Made by a program: the position numbers and the translations under genes. From the NCBI RefSeq assembly GCF_002646595.1, contig NZ_PDUD01000009.1, positions 1 to 64,000 of the forward strand: a DNA stretch of 64,000 nucleotides, in the 5' to 3' direction. The first letter of the stretch is position 1. Every line of letters begins with the position of its first letter. A model generated the notes under the pieces. That model was given only the letters and a program-made list of their open reading frames with translations, made no database searches and was not told the DNA's origin. The stretch comes from Flavilitoribacter nigricans DSM 23189 = NBRC 102662 (GTDB taxonomy: Bacteria; Bacteroidota; Bacteroidia; Chitinophagales; Saprospiraceae). Below, piece after piece: positions 1 to 8,333 of this stretch.

Positions 1-428
1 CATCCAATTATTGAATTGGTGTTTAGGCGCAAATAACTCGTGTCCCAGTGCGGTAGCAAACTAACATTATTTTCAATGAACTTTTTGACTCGTTACAAAC
101 ATACGAGGCGCCAAGACGCTAAGCTTTGCGTTCTTAACTGTTAAAGCCGCAAAAAATCGAAAATTTGCATCAGCAAATTTTCTTGATATAAGTCATTGTA
201 ACACTTTGCGGCTTAGCAGCCTTAGCGGTGAATTCATTCGTTATTAATTTTCAACGTTCGGCAATATTTCCCAAACCACTTCACCTCAGTATAATCCGGT
301 TTACCTTTTGGCCGGTATTCGTCTCCCGGTTTTGAAAGGTAATTTTTTTTTGCGTACCATTCCAGCTTCTGCGGTCGGCACCCCGCGTTTTTTCACTAAT
401 TTCGACGCCGACAAATCTGAATACATCC
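1..428. other. Intergenic stretch with an inverted array of short repeats
   Basis: I see no convincing gene here. The stretch holds two oppositely oriented runs of short degenerate units (about 104-130 and 203-229) around an internal perfect hairpin at 159-182 (arms GAAAATTTGC and GCAAATTTTC, loop ATCA). Between the right arm and the small gene at 429 the sequence is AT-rich and shows nothing I can assign. The left neighbour lies outside the window. Confidence 0.6.
104..229. repeat. Inverted array of degenerate ~8-base units (CTTWGCGK type)
   Basis: The right arm (203-229) reads CTTTGCGG, CTTAGCAG, CCTTAGCGG. The left arm (104-130), read on the other strand, gives CTTAGCGT and CTTGGCGC with a CGCAAAG end. 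A further GCCGCAAA copy lies at 146-153. The arms therefore consist of imperfect tandem units about 8 bases long, in inverted orientation, with a strong 10-bp hairpin in the spacer. Function is unknown; it could form a large cruciform or RNA hairpin. The same architecture with other unit sequences recurs at 34.2, 50.8 and 53.9 kb. Confidence 0.6.
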
Positions 429-707
429 ATGAAAAGATTTCAAACCTTTATGGCCCACGAGGCCCTGAACCTCTCCGTGGGTTACCTGGCGGGATTGCTC
501 GCCTCTACCCTGGTCTCCAAGTTTTTCGTCAAACGCGGACTGGTCAACCTCTGGGGCCTCACCGCCAAGCGGGAAGCCCTGAGAAAGGACGATTACGAAT
601 GGCTGATGTTCGGCGCATCCTACTTTATCGGCCTGATCGTGCTGGTGGCGGTGCAGTACGGTATGCGTCGCCTCCGCGGTCAACGCACGGAGACGGAGGT
701 GGAATAA
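429..707 (+). CDS. Small two-helix membrane protein, function unknown
   Basis: This is a 92-residue protein starting at an ATG. It has two likely membrane segments, about residues 15-35 and 59-77, joined by a basic loop (TAKREALRKDD), and a polar, charged C-terminus. No signal peptide, lipobox or catalytic motif is visible. It is convergent with the dihydroorotate-dehydrogenase-like gene that ends at 728, leaving only a 20-base gap, so it is unlikely to belong to the redox island. I do not recognise the family. The hydrophobic pattern, good start and compact fit between neighbours argue for a real gene over the longer overlapping frame on the same strand, which has no protein-like features. 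Confidence 0.6.
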   Translation: MKRFQTFMAHEALNLSVGYLAGLLASTLVSKFFVKRGLVNLWGLTAKREALRKDDYEWLMFGASYFIGLIVLVAVQYGMRRLRGQRTETEVE

Positions 708-727
708 AGAGCAGTGTTCCTCTTCGT

Positions 728-1714
728 TTAAACGCCTTCCAGAATACGGATGTAATTCGCCCGTTCGAAAGCGCTCGGATCGGCGATATTGCGCTGACTC
801 ATCAACCCTTTGAAGGCCTCAACGGATTCGAATTTCATCCGGCGCATCCAGGTGCGCAGATCATCGTGCATGGTTTCCAGATAGCCGATGCCGTATTTGT
901 AGAGGGCGGAAGCCGTCATGGTCACATCTGCGCCGGCCAGCAGGTATTTAGCTACTTCGGTCGCGCTTTGCACCCCGGTGGTAGCCGCCAGGGAAGCATT
1001 GACCCTTCCCGAAAGCACGGATAACCAGAGCAGCGGTAAGCGGATCTCGCTCGCGTCACTGAATTCCAGACTGGGATTGACCTTTAGCTCGTAGATATTA
1101 AAATCCGGCTGGTAAAACCGGTTGAACAGAACGAGACCGTCCGCACCGGCCAGTGCCAGTTGCCGGGCCATATTTCCCATGGCGGAAAAGTACGGATTGA
1201 GCTTGACGGCTACCGGTATCTGCACATTGGCTTTGATACGCCGGACAATATCCAGATAGCGTTGTTCTACCGCCACTCCCTCCATTTCCAGGTCGGCTGG
1301 AATGTAGAATACATTGACTTCCAGGCCGTCGGCGCCGGCTTCTTCCATCAGTTGGGCGTATTCGATCCAGCCCGCATCCGTGATCCCGTTCAGGCTGCCG
1401 ATGATCGGCATATCCACCTGTTCCTTTGCCTGCCGGATGATCTCCAGGTATTGATCCGATCCTACCCGGTAGTCATCCAGCCCGGGAAAGTAATCCTGGG
1501 CCTCCGGAAAGGAATTGGAGGTAGCGGCCAGCACCGATTCGTAATACGCCGACTCGCGCTTGATCTGCTCTTCAAAAAGGGAGAATAATACCACAGCGCC
1601 GGCTCCCATATCTTCCATCTGTACGATGTTGTCTACGTTTTCGGACAACGGACAGGCGGATACCACTATGGGGGAACGCAGTTTTAAACCGAGATAGTTA
1701 GTTTGTAGGTTCAT
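728..1714 (-). CDS. Dihydroorotate dehydrogenase-like FMN protein
   Basis: The 328-residue product has the TIM-barrel fold pattern of the dihydroorotate dehydrogenase/PreA family: an N-terminal LKLRSPIVVSACPLS segment, an NVFYIP strand, VKLNPYF near the middle, and GADGLVLFNRF, typical of FMN-binding barrels. It lacks the iron-sulfur extension of PreA and sits directly downstream of nifJ on the same strand, 70 bases away, not with pyrimidine genes. That context suggests an electron-transfer or accessory flavoprotein for the pyruvate oxidoreductase, not pyrD itself. The ATG at 1714 was chosen because the MNLQTNYLG start matches the family; an upstream GTG would add 15 unlikely residues. Role inferred from context. 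Confidence 0.85.
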   Translation of the reverse strand: MNLQTNYLGLKLRSPIVVSACPLSENVDNIVQMEDMGAGAVVLFSLFEEQIKRESAYYESVLAATSNSFPEAQDYFPGLDDYRVGSDQYLEIIRQAKEQVDMPIIGSLNGITDAGWIEYAQLMEEAGADGLEVNVFYIPADLEMEGVAVEQRYLDIVRRIKANVQIPVAVKLNPYFSAMGNMARQLALAGADGLVLFNRFYQPDFNIYELKVNPSLEFSDASEIRLPLLWLSVLSGRVNASLAATTGVQSATEVAKYLLAGADVTMTASALYKYGIGYLETMHDDLRTWMRRMKFESVEAFKGLMSQRNIADPSAFERANYIRILEGV

Positions 1715-1784
1715 TGTTTTATCGTGTTGTAGGGTTGAAGTGATCCGGGATTTCACCACCCAGGATCAACTCAACACCATTTTT

Positions 1785-4700
1785 TTAGGCTACCGGCGTA
1801 AATGAATCCGCCGTCCAGCTGGCCATATCTTCGTAGCTCTGCCACCGGATATTGACCAGCTCCTGGGCCAGTTTCATCAGTCGTTCTGCTTCTTCCGGAT
1901 TGGTCCGACTCAGGATCTGATAGCGCAGTTCTTTGTAAGCGTATTCCTTCAGTGGAATGCTGGGTCGCGGAGAATCCAGCACGAACGGATTTTTACCGAC
2001 TTTTCGCAGCGTGGGATTGTAGCGGATCAGAGGCCAGTGACCGGATTTGACGGCCAGATCCTGCTGGTCCAGCCCTTTATCCATCCGGATGCCGTGGGCA
2101 ATACAGTGGCTGTAAGCCAGAATGAGCGATGGCCCGGGATAAGCTTCGGCTTCCCGCATAGCCAGCAGGGTCTGTTGTGGATTGGCGCCCATGGCGATCT
2201 GAGCGACGTAAACGTTACCGTAAGAGATCGCCTGCATGGCCAGGTCTTTTTTACCGACCCGTTTCCCGGCGGCCGCAAATTTGGCCGTTGCCGCCGTCGG
2301 AGTAGCCTTGGACATCTGCCCGCCCGTATTGGAATACACTTCGGTATCCAGCACCAGGACGTTGATATTTTTACCGCTGGCCAGGGCGTGATCCAAACCG
2401 GCGGAACCGATATCGTAAGCCCATCCGTCACCCCCCACCAGCCAGACCGACCGGCGAACGAGGTGATCGGCTACCGACAGCAACTGTTGAGCTTCCGAAG
2501 TCCCCATTTTCAACAAGGCAGTTTTAAGCTTACCGACGCGGTAACGCTGGGCCTGGATCTCCGATTCCAGTTCCTGCGAGCTGTGCAGAATGCGATCAAC
2601 CAGTTTGGCATCCAGCAGATCGGATAGGCCTTCCAGCAGGTTGCGGGCCAGAGCGGTATGTTTATCGACCGTTACCCGCATGCCCAGACCGAATTCGGCA
2701 TTGTCTTCGAAGAGCGAGTTGGACCAGGCCGGTCCCTGTCCGTGCCGGTTGGTCGTCCAAGGCGTGGTGGGCAGGTTGCCGCCGTAGATGGAAGAACAGC
2801 CCGTGGCGTTGGCCACGATCAGTCGGTCACCGAACAGCTGAGTCAGTAAGCGGACGTAGGGCGTTTCTCCGCAACCCGCACAGGCTCCGGAAAATTCGAA
2901 TAAGGGTTCCAGGAACTGCGCCCCGCGGACCAGAGAAAAATCGATCTTGGCCCGGTCGTTCATCGGCAGGTTCTCAAAGAACTCGATATTTTCCCGTTCC
3001 CTTTCCAGGATCGGCGCTTTTTCCTCCATATTGATCGCCCGCTTTTTGGGGTCCTCCGGATGCACTACCGGGCAGGCTTCCACGCAAAGATTGCAACTCG
3101 TACAATCTTCCAGATAGACCTGTAGCGTATAGCGGGTTTCGGGAAATCCCCGGGCGTTGATCGGAGCCGACGCGAAGGCTTCAGGTGCATCTTCCAGATG
3201 GGTACTGTGGAAGAACTTGGCCCGGATCACAGAATGCGGACAGACGAAACTGCAATTTCCGCACTGGATACAGGCCTGGGCATCCCAGACAGGAATCTCA
3301 TCCGCGATGTTCCGTTTTTCCCAACGGGTGGTGCCGCTGGGATAGGTGCCATCTTCCGGCAGCATACTAACCGGTAATTCGTCACCCCGGCCCTCCATCA
3401 TCATCGCGGTCACTTCCCGCACGAAAGGAGGCGCTTCCGGAGCAACGATGGGCGGCAGCTCGCGCTTACTGGTTACCGCCGCCGGGACCGGCACTTCGTA
3501 CAAATGACTGAGCGCCAGATCTACGGCCTGGAAGTTTTGCTCAATAACCGAACGGCCTTTTTTGAAATAGGTCTTTTCAATTGCCTTTTTGATGTAACCG
3601 ATGGCTTCGTCTTTCGGCAATACCCCGGACAGCGCAAAAAAGCAGGTCTGCATGATGGTGTTGATCCGGGCGCCCATCCGGGCCTGTTGGGCCACTTTGG
3701 AGGCATCGATCACATAGAATTTCAACTGTTTTTCCAGGATCGCCGCCTGCACGGATCGGGGCAACTGTGCCCATACCTCATCCGCACCGAATGGGCTGTT
3801 CAGCAGAAAGGTTGCGCCCGGTTTGGCGAAAGCCAGCATTTCCACCTTATCGATGAAGTTGTACTTATGGCAGGCGATGAAATCCGCCCGGCGAATGAGG
3901 TATGGCGAACGGATCGGGTTTTTCCCGAATCTCAGGTGGGAAACCGTTTTGGCGCCCGATTTTTTGGAGTCGTATACAAAGTAGCCCTGAGCGTAAAGAT
4001 CGGTATGGCCGCCGATGATCTTGATGGAATTTTTGTTGGCACCCACCGTTCCGTCGGCCCCCAACCCGAAAAAGAGGGCCTGCGTCATGGTCGGATCGAC
4101 GAGCTCAAATTCCGGATCGTAGGGCAGACTGGTATGAGTGACATCATCCTGAATACCGATCGTAAAATGATTTTTCGGTTGTTCTTTATTGAGTTCTTCG
4201 AAGATCCCCCGCACCATTGCCGGAGTAAATTCTTTGGAAGACAGTCCGTAACGGCCACCGACGATCCTCGGGATCGCGGTAAGTCCTCCGTCCTGCATAT
4301 CCTCCATATAGGCTGCGAGTACGTCCTGGTATAGCGGCTCGCCGATGGCTCCCGGTTCTTTGGTCCGGTCCAGCACCGCAATCTTGCGGACGGTGGCGGG
4401 TATTGCCTCCAGCAAGTGACGGATAGAGAATGGCCGGTACAAACGTACCTGCACCACTCCTACTTTCTTGCCTTTCGCCGCCAGGAACTCAGCCGTTTGG
4501 GCAGCAGTGTGAGCGCCGGAGCCCATTAAAATGATGACTCGTTCTGCATCCGGCGCTCCCGTATACTCGAAAAGATGATAAGATCGTCCCGTCAGATCGC
4601 CGAAACGCTGCATGGCATTCGCTACGATCCCGGGCGTTTTTTCGTAAAATGGATTGACGGTTTCCCGGGCCTGGAAATAGACATCCGGGTTTTGGGCAGT

Positions 4701-5363
4701 ACCCCGGATGAAAGGCCGGTCCGGATTGAGCCCCCGCTTCCGGTGATCGAACACCCACCGGTCGTCGATCATGTCGCGGATCTGCTGGTCCGACAACAGG
4801 TGGATCTTGCTCACTTCGTGCGAAGTCCGGAATCCGTCAAAGAAATGCACGAAGGGGACCCTGGCTTCCAGGCTGGCTGTCTGACTAATAAGGGCCATAT
4901 CGTGCGCTTCCTGCACCGAAGCCGACGCCAGTAGGCCAAAGCCCGTGGCGCGGGTGGCCATGACATCACTGTGATCGCCGAAAATAGACAGCGCCTGGGC
5001 CGCCAACGAACGAGCGGCAACGTGAAACACAGCCGTGGTCAATTCACCGGCGATCTTATACATATTTGGCAGCATCAGCATCAGTCCCTGCGAAGCCGTG
5101 AAGGTGGTCGTCAGGGCTCCCGTCTGTAAGGCGCCGTGGACGGCGCCGGCCGCCCCACCTTCACTTTGCATTTCCACCACCTCCGGCACATCGCCCCAGA
5201 TATTCTTGATGCCTTTGGCAGCCCATTCGTCTGCATGTTCGGCCATCGGTGAGGACGGAGTGATCGGGTAAATTGCACATATTTCGTTCACCCGGTAAGC
5301 CACGTGCGCCGCCGCCTCGTTGCCGTCCAGGGTGACCATTTTATTTTCAGTTGTTGCCTTCAT
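1785..5363 (-). CDS. nifJ: Pyruvate:ferredoxin (flavodoxin) oxidoreductase
   Basis: This 1192-residue single-chain enzyme is full length for the family. It converts pyruvate, CoA and oxidised ferredoxin to acetyl-CoA and CO2, reversibly, in the cytoplasm. The pyrimidine-binding domain starts with DGNEAAAHVAYRVNE and ITPSSPMAEHADEW. Two 4Fe-4S motifs follow, CIQCGNC near residue 697 and CTSCNLC near 750. The CoA/TPP part has GCAGCGETPYVRLL and the TPP signature GDGWAYDIGSAGLDHA near 975. The ATG at 5363 gives MKATTENKMVTLDGNE; upstream residues look non-coding. It sits between a GltD-like iron-sulfur flavoprotein (55 bases upstream) and a DHODH-like protein, all on the minus strand and probably co-transcribed. 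Confidence 0.97.
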   Translation of the reverse strand: MKATTENKMVTLDGNEAAAHVAYRVNEICAIYPITPSSPMAEHADEWAAKGIKNIWGDVPEVVEMQSEGGAAGAVHGALQTGALTTTFTASQGLMLMLPNMYKIAGELTTAVFHVAARSLAAQALSIFGDHSDVMATRATGFGLLASASVQEAHDMALISQTASLEARVPFVHFFDGFRTSHEVSKIHLLSDQQIRDMIDDRWVFDHRKRGLNPDRPFIRGTAQNPDVYFQARETVNPFYEKTPGIVANAMQRFGDLTGRSYHLFEYTGAPDAERVIILMGSGAHTAAQTAEFLAAKGKKVGVVQVRLYRPFSIRHLLEAIPATVRKIAVLDRTKEPGAIGEPLYQDVLAAYMEDMQDGGLTAIPRIVGGRYGLSSKEFTPAMVRGIFEELNKEQPKNHFTIGIQDDVTHTSLPYDPEFELVDPTMTQALFFGLGADGTVGANKNSIKIIGGHTDLYAQGYFVYDSKKSGAKTVSHLRFGKNPIRSPYLIRRADFIACHKYNFIDKVEMLAFAKPGATFLLNSPFGADEVWAQLPRSVQAAILEKQLKFYVIDASKVAQQARMGARINTIMQTCFFALSGVLPKDEAIGYIKKAIEKTYFKKGRSVIEQNFQAVDLALSHLYEVPVPAAVTSKRELPPIVAPEAPPFVREVTAMMMEGRGDELPVSMLPEDGTYPSGTTRWEKRNIADEIPVWDAQACIQCGNCSFVCPHSVIRAKFFHSTHLEDAPEAFASAPINARGFPETRYTLQVYLEDCTSCNLCVEACPVVHPEDPKKRAINMEEKAPILERERENIEFFENLPMNDRAKIDFSLVRGAQFLEPLFEFSGACAGCGETPYVRLLTQLFGDRLIVANATGCSSIYGGNLPTTPWTTNRHGQGPAWSNSLFEDNAEFGLGMRVTVDKHTALARNLLEGLSDLLDAKLVDRILHSSQELESEIQAQRYRVGKLKTALLKMGTSEAQQLLSVADHLVRRSVWLVGGDGWAYDIGSAGLDHALASGKNINVLVLDTEVYSNTGGQMSKATPTAATAKFAAAGKRVGKKDLAMQAISYGNVYVAQIAMGANPQQTLLAMREAEAYPGPSLILAYSHCIAHGIRMDKGLDQQDLAVKSGHWPLIRYNPTLRKVGKNPFVLDSPRPSIPLKEYAYKELRYQILSRTNPEEAERLMKLAQELVNIRWQSYEDMASWTADSFTPVA

Positions 5364-5418
5364 GATTTGAAGATTAGAATGTTCGGTAATTGGGACGCAT
5401 CCCGGGACCACAGATCGG

Positions 5419-7056
5419 CTATCCGGCCAATTCGGTGATCATTTCAATAGCGTGGCAGGGGCACTGTTCGGAGCAAACCGCACAACCCGTGCACAGATCG
5501 TAATTGAACCGGTATTTGTTCCCCGGCCCCAACTTGATAACCGCCTCTTCCGGACAGGCACCGTAGCAGCCGTCGCATTCAAAGCAGTTACCGCAGGACA
5601 GACAGCGCATTGCTTCGTAGCGGGCCTCTTCTTCGGTCAGCCCGGCCACTACTTCCCGGAAATCCCGGGTGCGTTCCCGCACTTCGGTTTCGGCCTGGAT
5701 GGCGTGCGGAGCGTAAGTCTTATACCAGAGATGAAGGCGTTCGTGGCCGATCAGGGGATTGGAGGCCGGTTTCCGATAGGGTTCGCCTCGCAACCAGCCG
5801 TCGATGAACCGGGCCGCTTTTTTACCGTGCCCGACCGCTACGGTCACCGTGCGTTCACTCGGCACCATATCGCCGCCGGCAAAGATGCCGGTGTGGCCGG
5901 TCATCATATCCGGTCCTACTTTGACCGTTCCGCCCCAGTCGAATTCGATGCCCGGTATTTTTTTCAGGAAATGTGTATCCGTATCCTGCCCAAGAGCAAG
6001 GATGAGCGCATCGGCTTCCAGGGTCTCAAATTCCCCGGTGCCTTCCGGACGGCCCTGCTCGTTGATCCGCATGACCTCTACCCGGAAGGAAGTCTCATCA
6101 ATTTCCTTGATCGTTCGCAACCAGTTGATCTTTACGCCTTCGGCCAGCGCTTCGTCCGCTTCAAACTCGTGCGCGGGCATGTGTTCCCGGTCCCGGCGGT
6201 AAATGATCAGCGGATCGTAACCCAGGCGCTTTGCCACCCGGGCCGCATCCATGGCCGTGTTACCGCCACCGTAAATGGCCACCCGCCGGCCCAGTTTGGG
6301 CGCCTGGCCGGCCTCTACATCCTTCAGGAAGGTAAGGGCATCCAGGATCTGCCCCGCATCGCGGGCCGGGATGTCCACTTTTTTGGATAGGTGAGCGCCG
6401 ACGGCGACGAACACGGCATCGAAATTACCTTCCTTACGGCGCAGCAGCACATCGTCTATTTTATCGTTCAGGTGAATCCTGATCCCCATTTCCACCAGGC
6501 GGTCCACTTCGCGGTCCAGAACGTTGCGCGGTAAACGATAGGGCGGTATCCCAAAATGCATCATACCTCCGGCGACCGGACCTGCCTCGAAGATCTCCAC
6601 TTCGTGCCCCAGTCGGCGTAAATGATAGGCTGCCGACAGTCCACTGGGCCCCGCACCGATCACCATCACTCTTTTTCCGCTGTCCGGCGGCGGTACCGTC
6701 ACCGACCAGCCCTCTTCGATCGCTTTATCCCCCAGGAAGCGTTCAATGGCGTGAATACTGACGGTCTGATCGATATGGGCCCGGTTGCAGGAATCTTCAC
6801 AGGGGTGATAACATACCCGGCCGTGAATAGCCGGGAACGGGTTCTCTTCCACCAGCCGCTGCCAGGCTTCCCGGTACTTTCCGGACTGAGCCAGCCCCAG
6901 CCAGGCCTGAATGTTCTCCCCGGCCGGACAGGCGTGATTGCAGGGGGGTAAAAAATCCATATAGACCGGATGTTGCGTGCGTTGGGGCCCGGTACCCTTT
7001 TCGTGGGTGATCAGATCGGCCGGTGCCGTTAGATCGGGCCGGTGGGAATGATTCAT
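5419..7056 (-). CDS. GltD-like FAD/NAD(P) oxidoreductase with C-terminal ferredoxin domain
   Basis: The 545-residue protein starts with a cysteine-rich helical domain (CNHACPAGENIQAW, CYHPCEDSCNR) like the glutamate synthase small subunit. A FAD-binding GAGPSGLSAAYHL motif follows near residue 137, then a NAD(P)-binding GGGNTAMDAARVA motif, a GIFAGGD FAD motif, and two C-terminal 4Fe-4S clusters (CGNCFECDGCYGACP and CTGCAVCSEQCP). It probably moves electrons between NAD(P)H and ferredoxin or flavodoxin. First in the transcription order, followed by nifJ and the DHODH-like gene, it is the likely NAD(P)H partner of the pyruvate oxidoreductase. No glutamate synthase large subunit is nearby. The ATG at 7056 is preferred to an in-frame TTG four codons earlier. 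Confidence 0.9.
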   Translation of the reverse strand: MNHSHRPDLTAPADLITHEKGTGPQRTQHPVYMDFLPPCNHACPAGENIQAWLGLAQSGKYREAWQRLVEENPFPAIHGRVCYHPCEDSCNRAHIDQTVSIHAIERFLGDKAIEEGWSVTVPPPDSGKRVMVIGAGPSGLSAAYHLRRLGHEVEIFEAGPVAGGMMHFGIPPYRLPRNVLDREVDRLVEMGIRIHLNDKIDDVLLRRKEGNFDAVFVAVGAHLSKKVDIPARDAGQILDALTFLKDVEAGQAPKLGRRVAIYGGGNTAMDAARVAKRLGYDPLIIYRRDREHMPAHEFEADEALAEGVKINWLRTIKEIDETSFRVEVMRINEQGRPEGTGEFETLEADALILALGQDTDTHFLKKIPGIEFDWGGTVKVGPDMMTGHTGIFAGGDMVPSERTVTVAVGHGKKAARFIDGWLRGEPYRKPASNPLIGHERLHLWYKTYAPHAIQAETEVRERTRDFREVVAGLTEEEARYEAMRCLSCGNCFECDGCYGACPEEAVIKLGPGNKYRFNYDLCTGCAVCSEQCPCHAIEMITELAG

Positions 7057-7488
7057 ATCATATTTCAATCAGTGAAAAAATGGAGTAGGCCACCCAGTAA
7101 GAGATTTCCCTGCCGGATCAGCCGGTTTGACCTCCAAGTTCTCAAATATGAATGGCCGATCGGATGAAAGCCATCAGTGAGTGGAGTGATTTAGATCATG
7201 ACGGAGTGAAATTATTGCCAGTTTCGGTACTGATTGTTTCCGGTCTTTCAGCGCGAATAGAAGTGTGTACGGCCGGCCGATATGACCAAAATCCTGAGTG
7301 AATGGGCGGTTATTTTGAGTTCGACGCCTGCCTGCTAACCGGAGCGGGTGTCGCGGCACTTTACTCAGGGAAGTCCTCGATTCCCTACGCCAGCACCGGT
7401 ATCCGATCAACCGGCGTTTCCCGCTGCCGGGATTGTCCCGAACATTGTGCTATCAACATTTCGAACCTATCAAAAACCTGTTTCATTT
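7057..7488. other. Divergent intergenic region
   Basis: This 432-base gap separates the divergent GltD-like gene (minus) and a lipoprotein gene (plus), so it must carry both promoters. I see no clear TAnnTTTG box close to either start and no stable hairpin. Open frames on both strands here encode low-complexity, arginine-rich products without protein-like character. Confidence 0.4.
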
Positions 7489-8160
7489 ATGAAAACCTCA
7501 TTTTTCAAATCCGCAGTATTCGCGGTACTAAGCCTGGTTATTTTATCCGCCTGCTCTGATAAAGACGAATATGTAGGCCCCACCGAAACCAATGATTCCG
7601 TGATCACGATCCCGTTCTTTGTACGGAATGATGCCAATGAGATGCCGAGTTCCGCCACGGACCTGATCTACGAAAGTCGCCTGAAGAACCCCGTAAACGC
7701 ACCGGACGGTCACCAACTGACCTGGGGAGAATTCAGTACGGTCAGCGGCGTAGCCGAAGCCATTTGTCGGGAGAACGGCATTGAAGTACAGCTATCCCTG
7801 AGCGGACTGATCCCGAACGGCGTGTACACCATCTGGAACGTATTGTTCGAAGCACCGGGCATGGACCCAACGGATCCCATCCTGGGTCTCGATGCCCTCG
7901 GAGCAGCCGGTAAAGGTGACGGATCCGACAGTAAATTCGTAGCCTCCGCCACGGGGGAAGCCCAGATCACGATCCACTCACCGGGAGGTGACCTGTCTAT
8001 GGTGAGCAACATTACTATAGGGAACTGCCCGCTCACGGACAATTTTGAATGGCATGTAGTCGGTGCGTACCACATTGACGGACAGACCTACGGACCGGAC
8101 CTCGGACCGATCGGCACCGGCGTGGAGCAATTCGGATTTATTTTTAAGAACCAGAATTAA
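7489..8160 (+). CDS. Predicted lipoprotein, function unknown
   Basis: The 223-residue product opens with MKTSFFKSAVFAVLSLVILS followed by the lipobox cysteine (LSAC) and a charged tail (SDKDEY), so it should be a lipoprotein. The mature part is beta-rich with repeated NGVYTIWNV and GEAQITIHSPGG type strands. This recalls secreted Bacteroidota beta-sandwich proteins but matches no family I can name. The ATG at 7489 was chosen because it begins the signal peptide; the frame is open for 47 codons upstream. It stands alone and ends at a bidirectional terminator shared with the convergent DUF5689 gene. Confidence 0.7.
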   Translation: MKTSFFKSAVFAVLSLVILSACSDKDEYVGPTETNDSVITIPFFVRNDANEMPSSATDLIYESRLKNPVNAPDGHQLTWGEFSTVSGVAEAICRENGIEVQLSLSGLIPNGVYTIWNVLFEAPGMDPTDPILGLDALGAAGKGDGSDSKFVASATGEAQITIHSPGGDLSMVSNITIGNCPLTDNFEWHVVGAYHIDGQTYGPDLGPIGTGVEQFGFIFKNQN

Positions 8161-8270
8161 GCATCGAAGTCTAAAAACCGGTGGGACACAGCGTCTCCAT
8201 CATCCGATACCTGATGGACACATCGGGAGCTAGCAAAAGAAATGTATCAGTAGGGTTTGTTTTATCAGTC

Positions 8271-8314
8271 AAAAAGGGAGCGTGGGTTGTTAAACCCACG
8301 CTCTGACTTTTTTT
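8271..8314. terminator. Bidirectional Rho-independent terminator
   Basis: A perfect 11-bp stem (GAGCGTGGGTT at 8278-8288, AACCCACGCTC at 8293-8303) has a four-base loop. It has an A-run on its left (8271-8275) and a T-run on its right (8308-8314). It lies between the convergent lipoprotein and DUF5689 genes and can stop transcription from both sides. Confidence 0.85.
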
Positions 8315-8333
8315 AGCAATTATGTGCTTTATC

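Noticed and set aside
3504-4334. A 276-codon open frame antisense to nifJ
   Set aside because: nifJ on the other strand has continuous, recognisable domains across this interval. The antisense product matches nothing and shows no features.
7174-7410. A 78-codon minus-strand frame in the gap before the lipoprotein gene
   Set aside because: The product is arginine-rich without hydrophobic or structural pattern and overlaps the region needed for divergent promoters.
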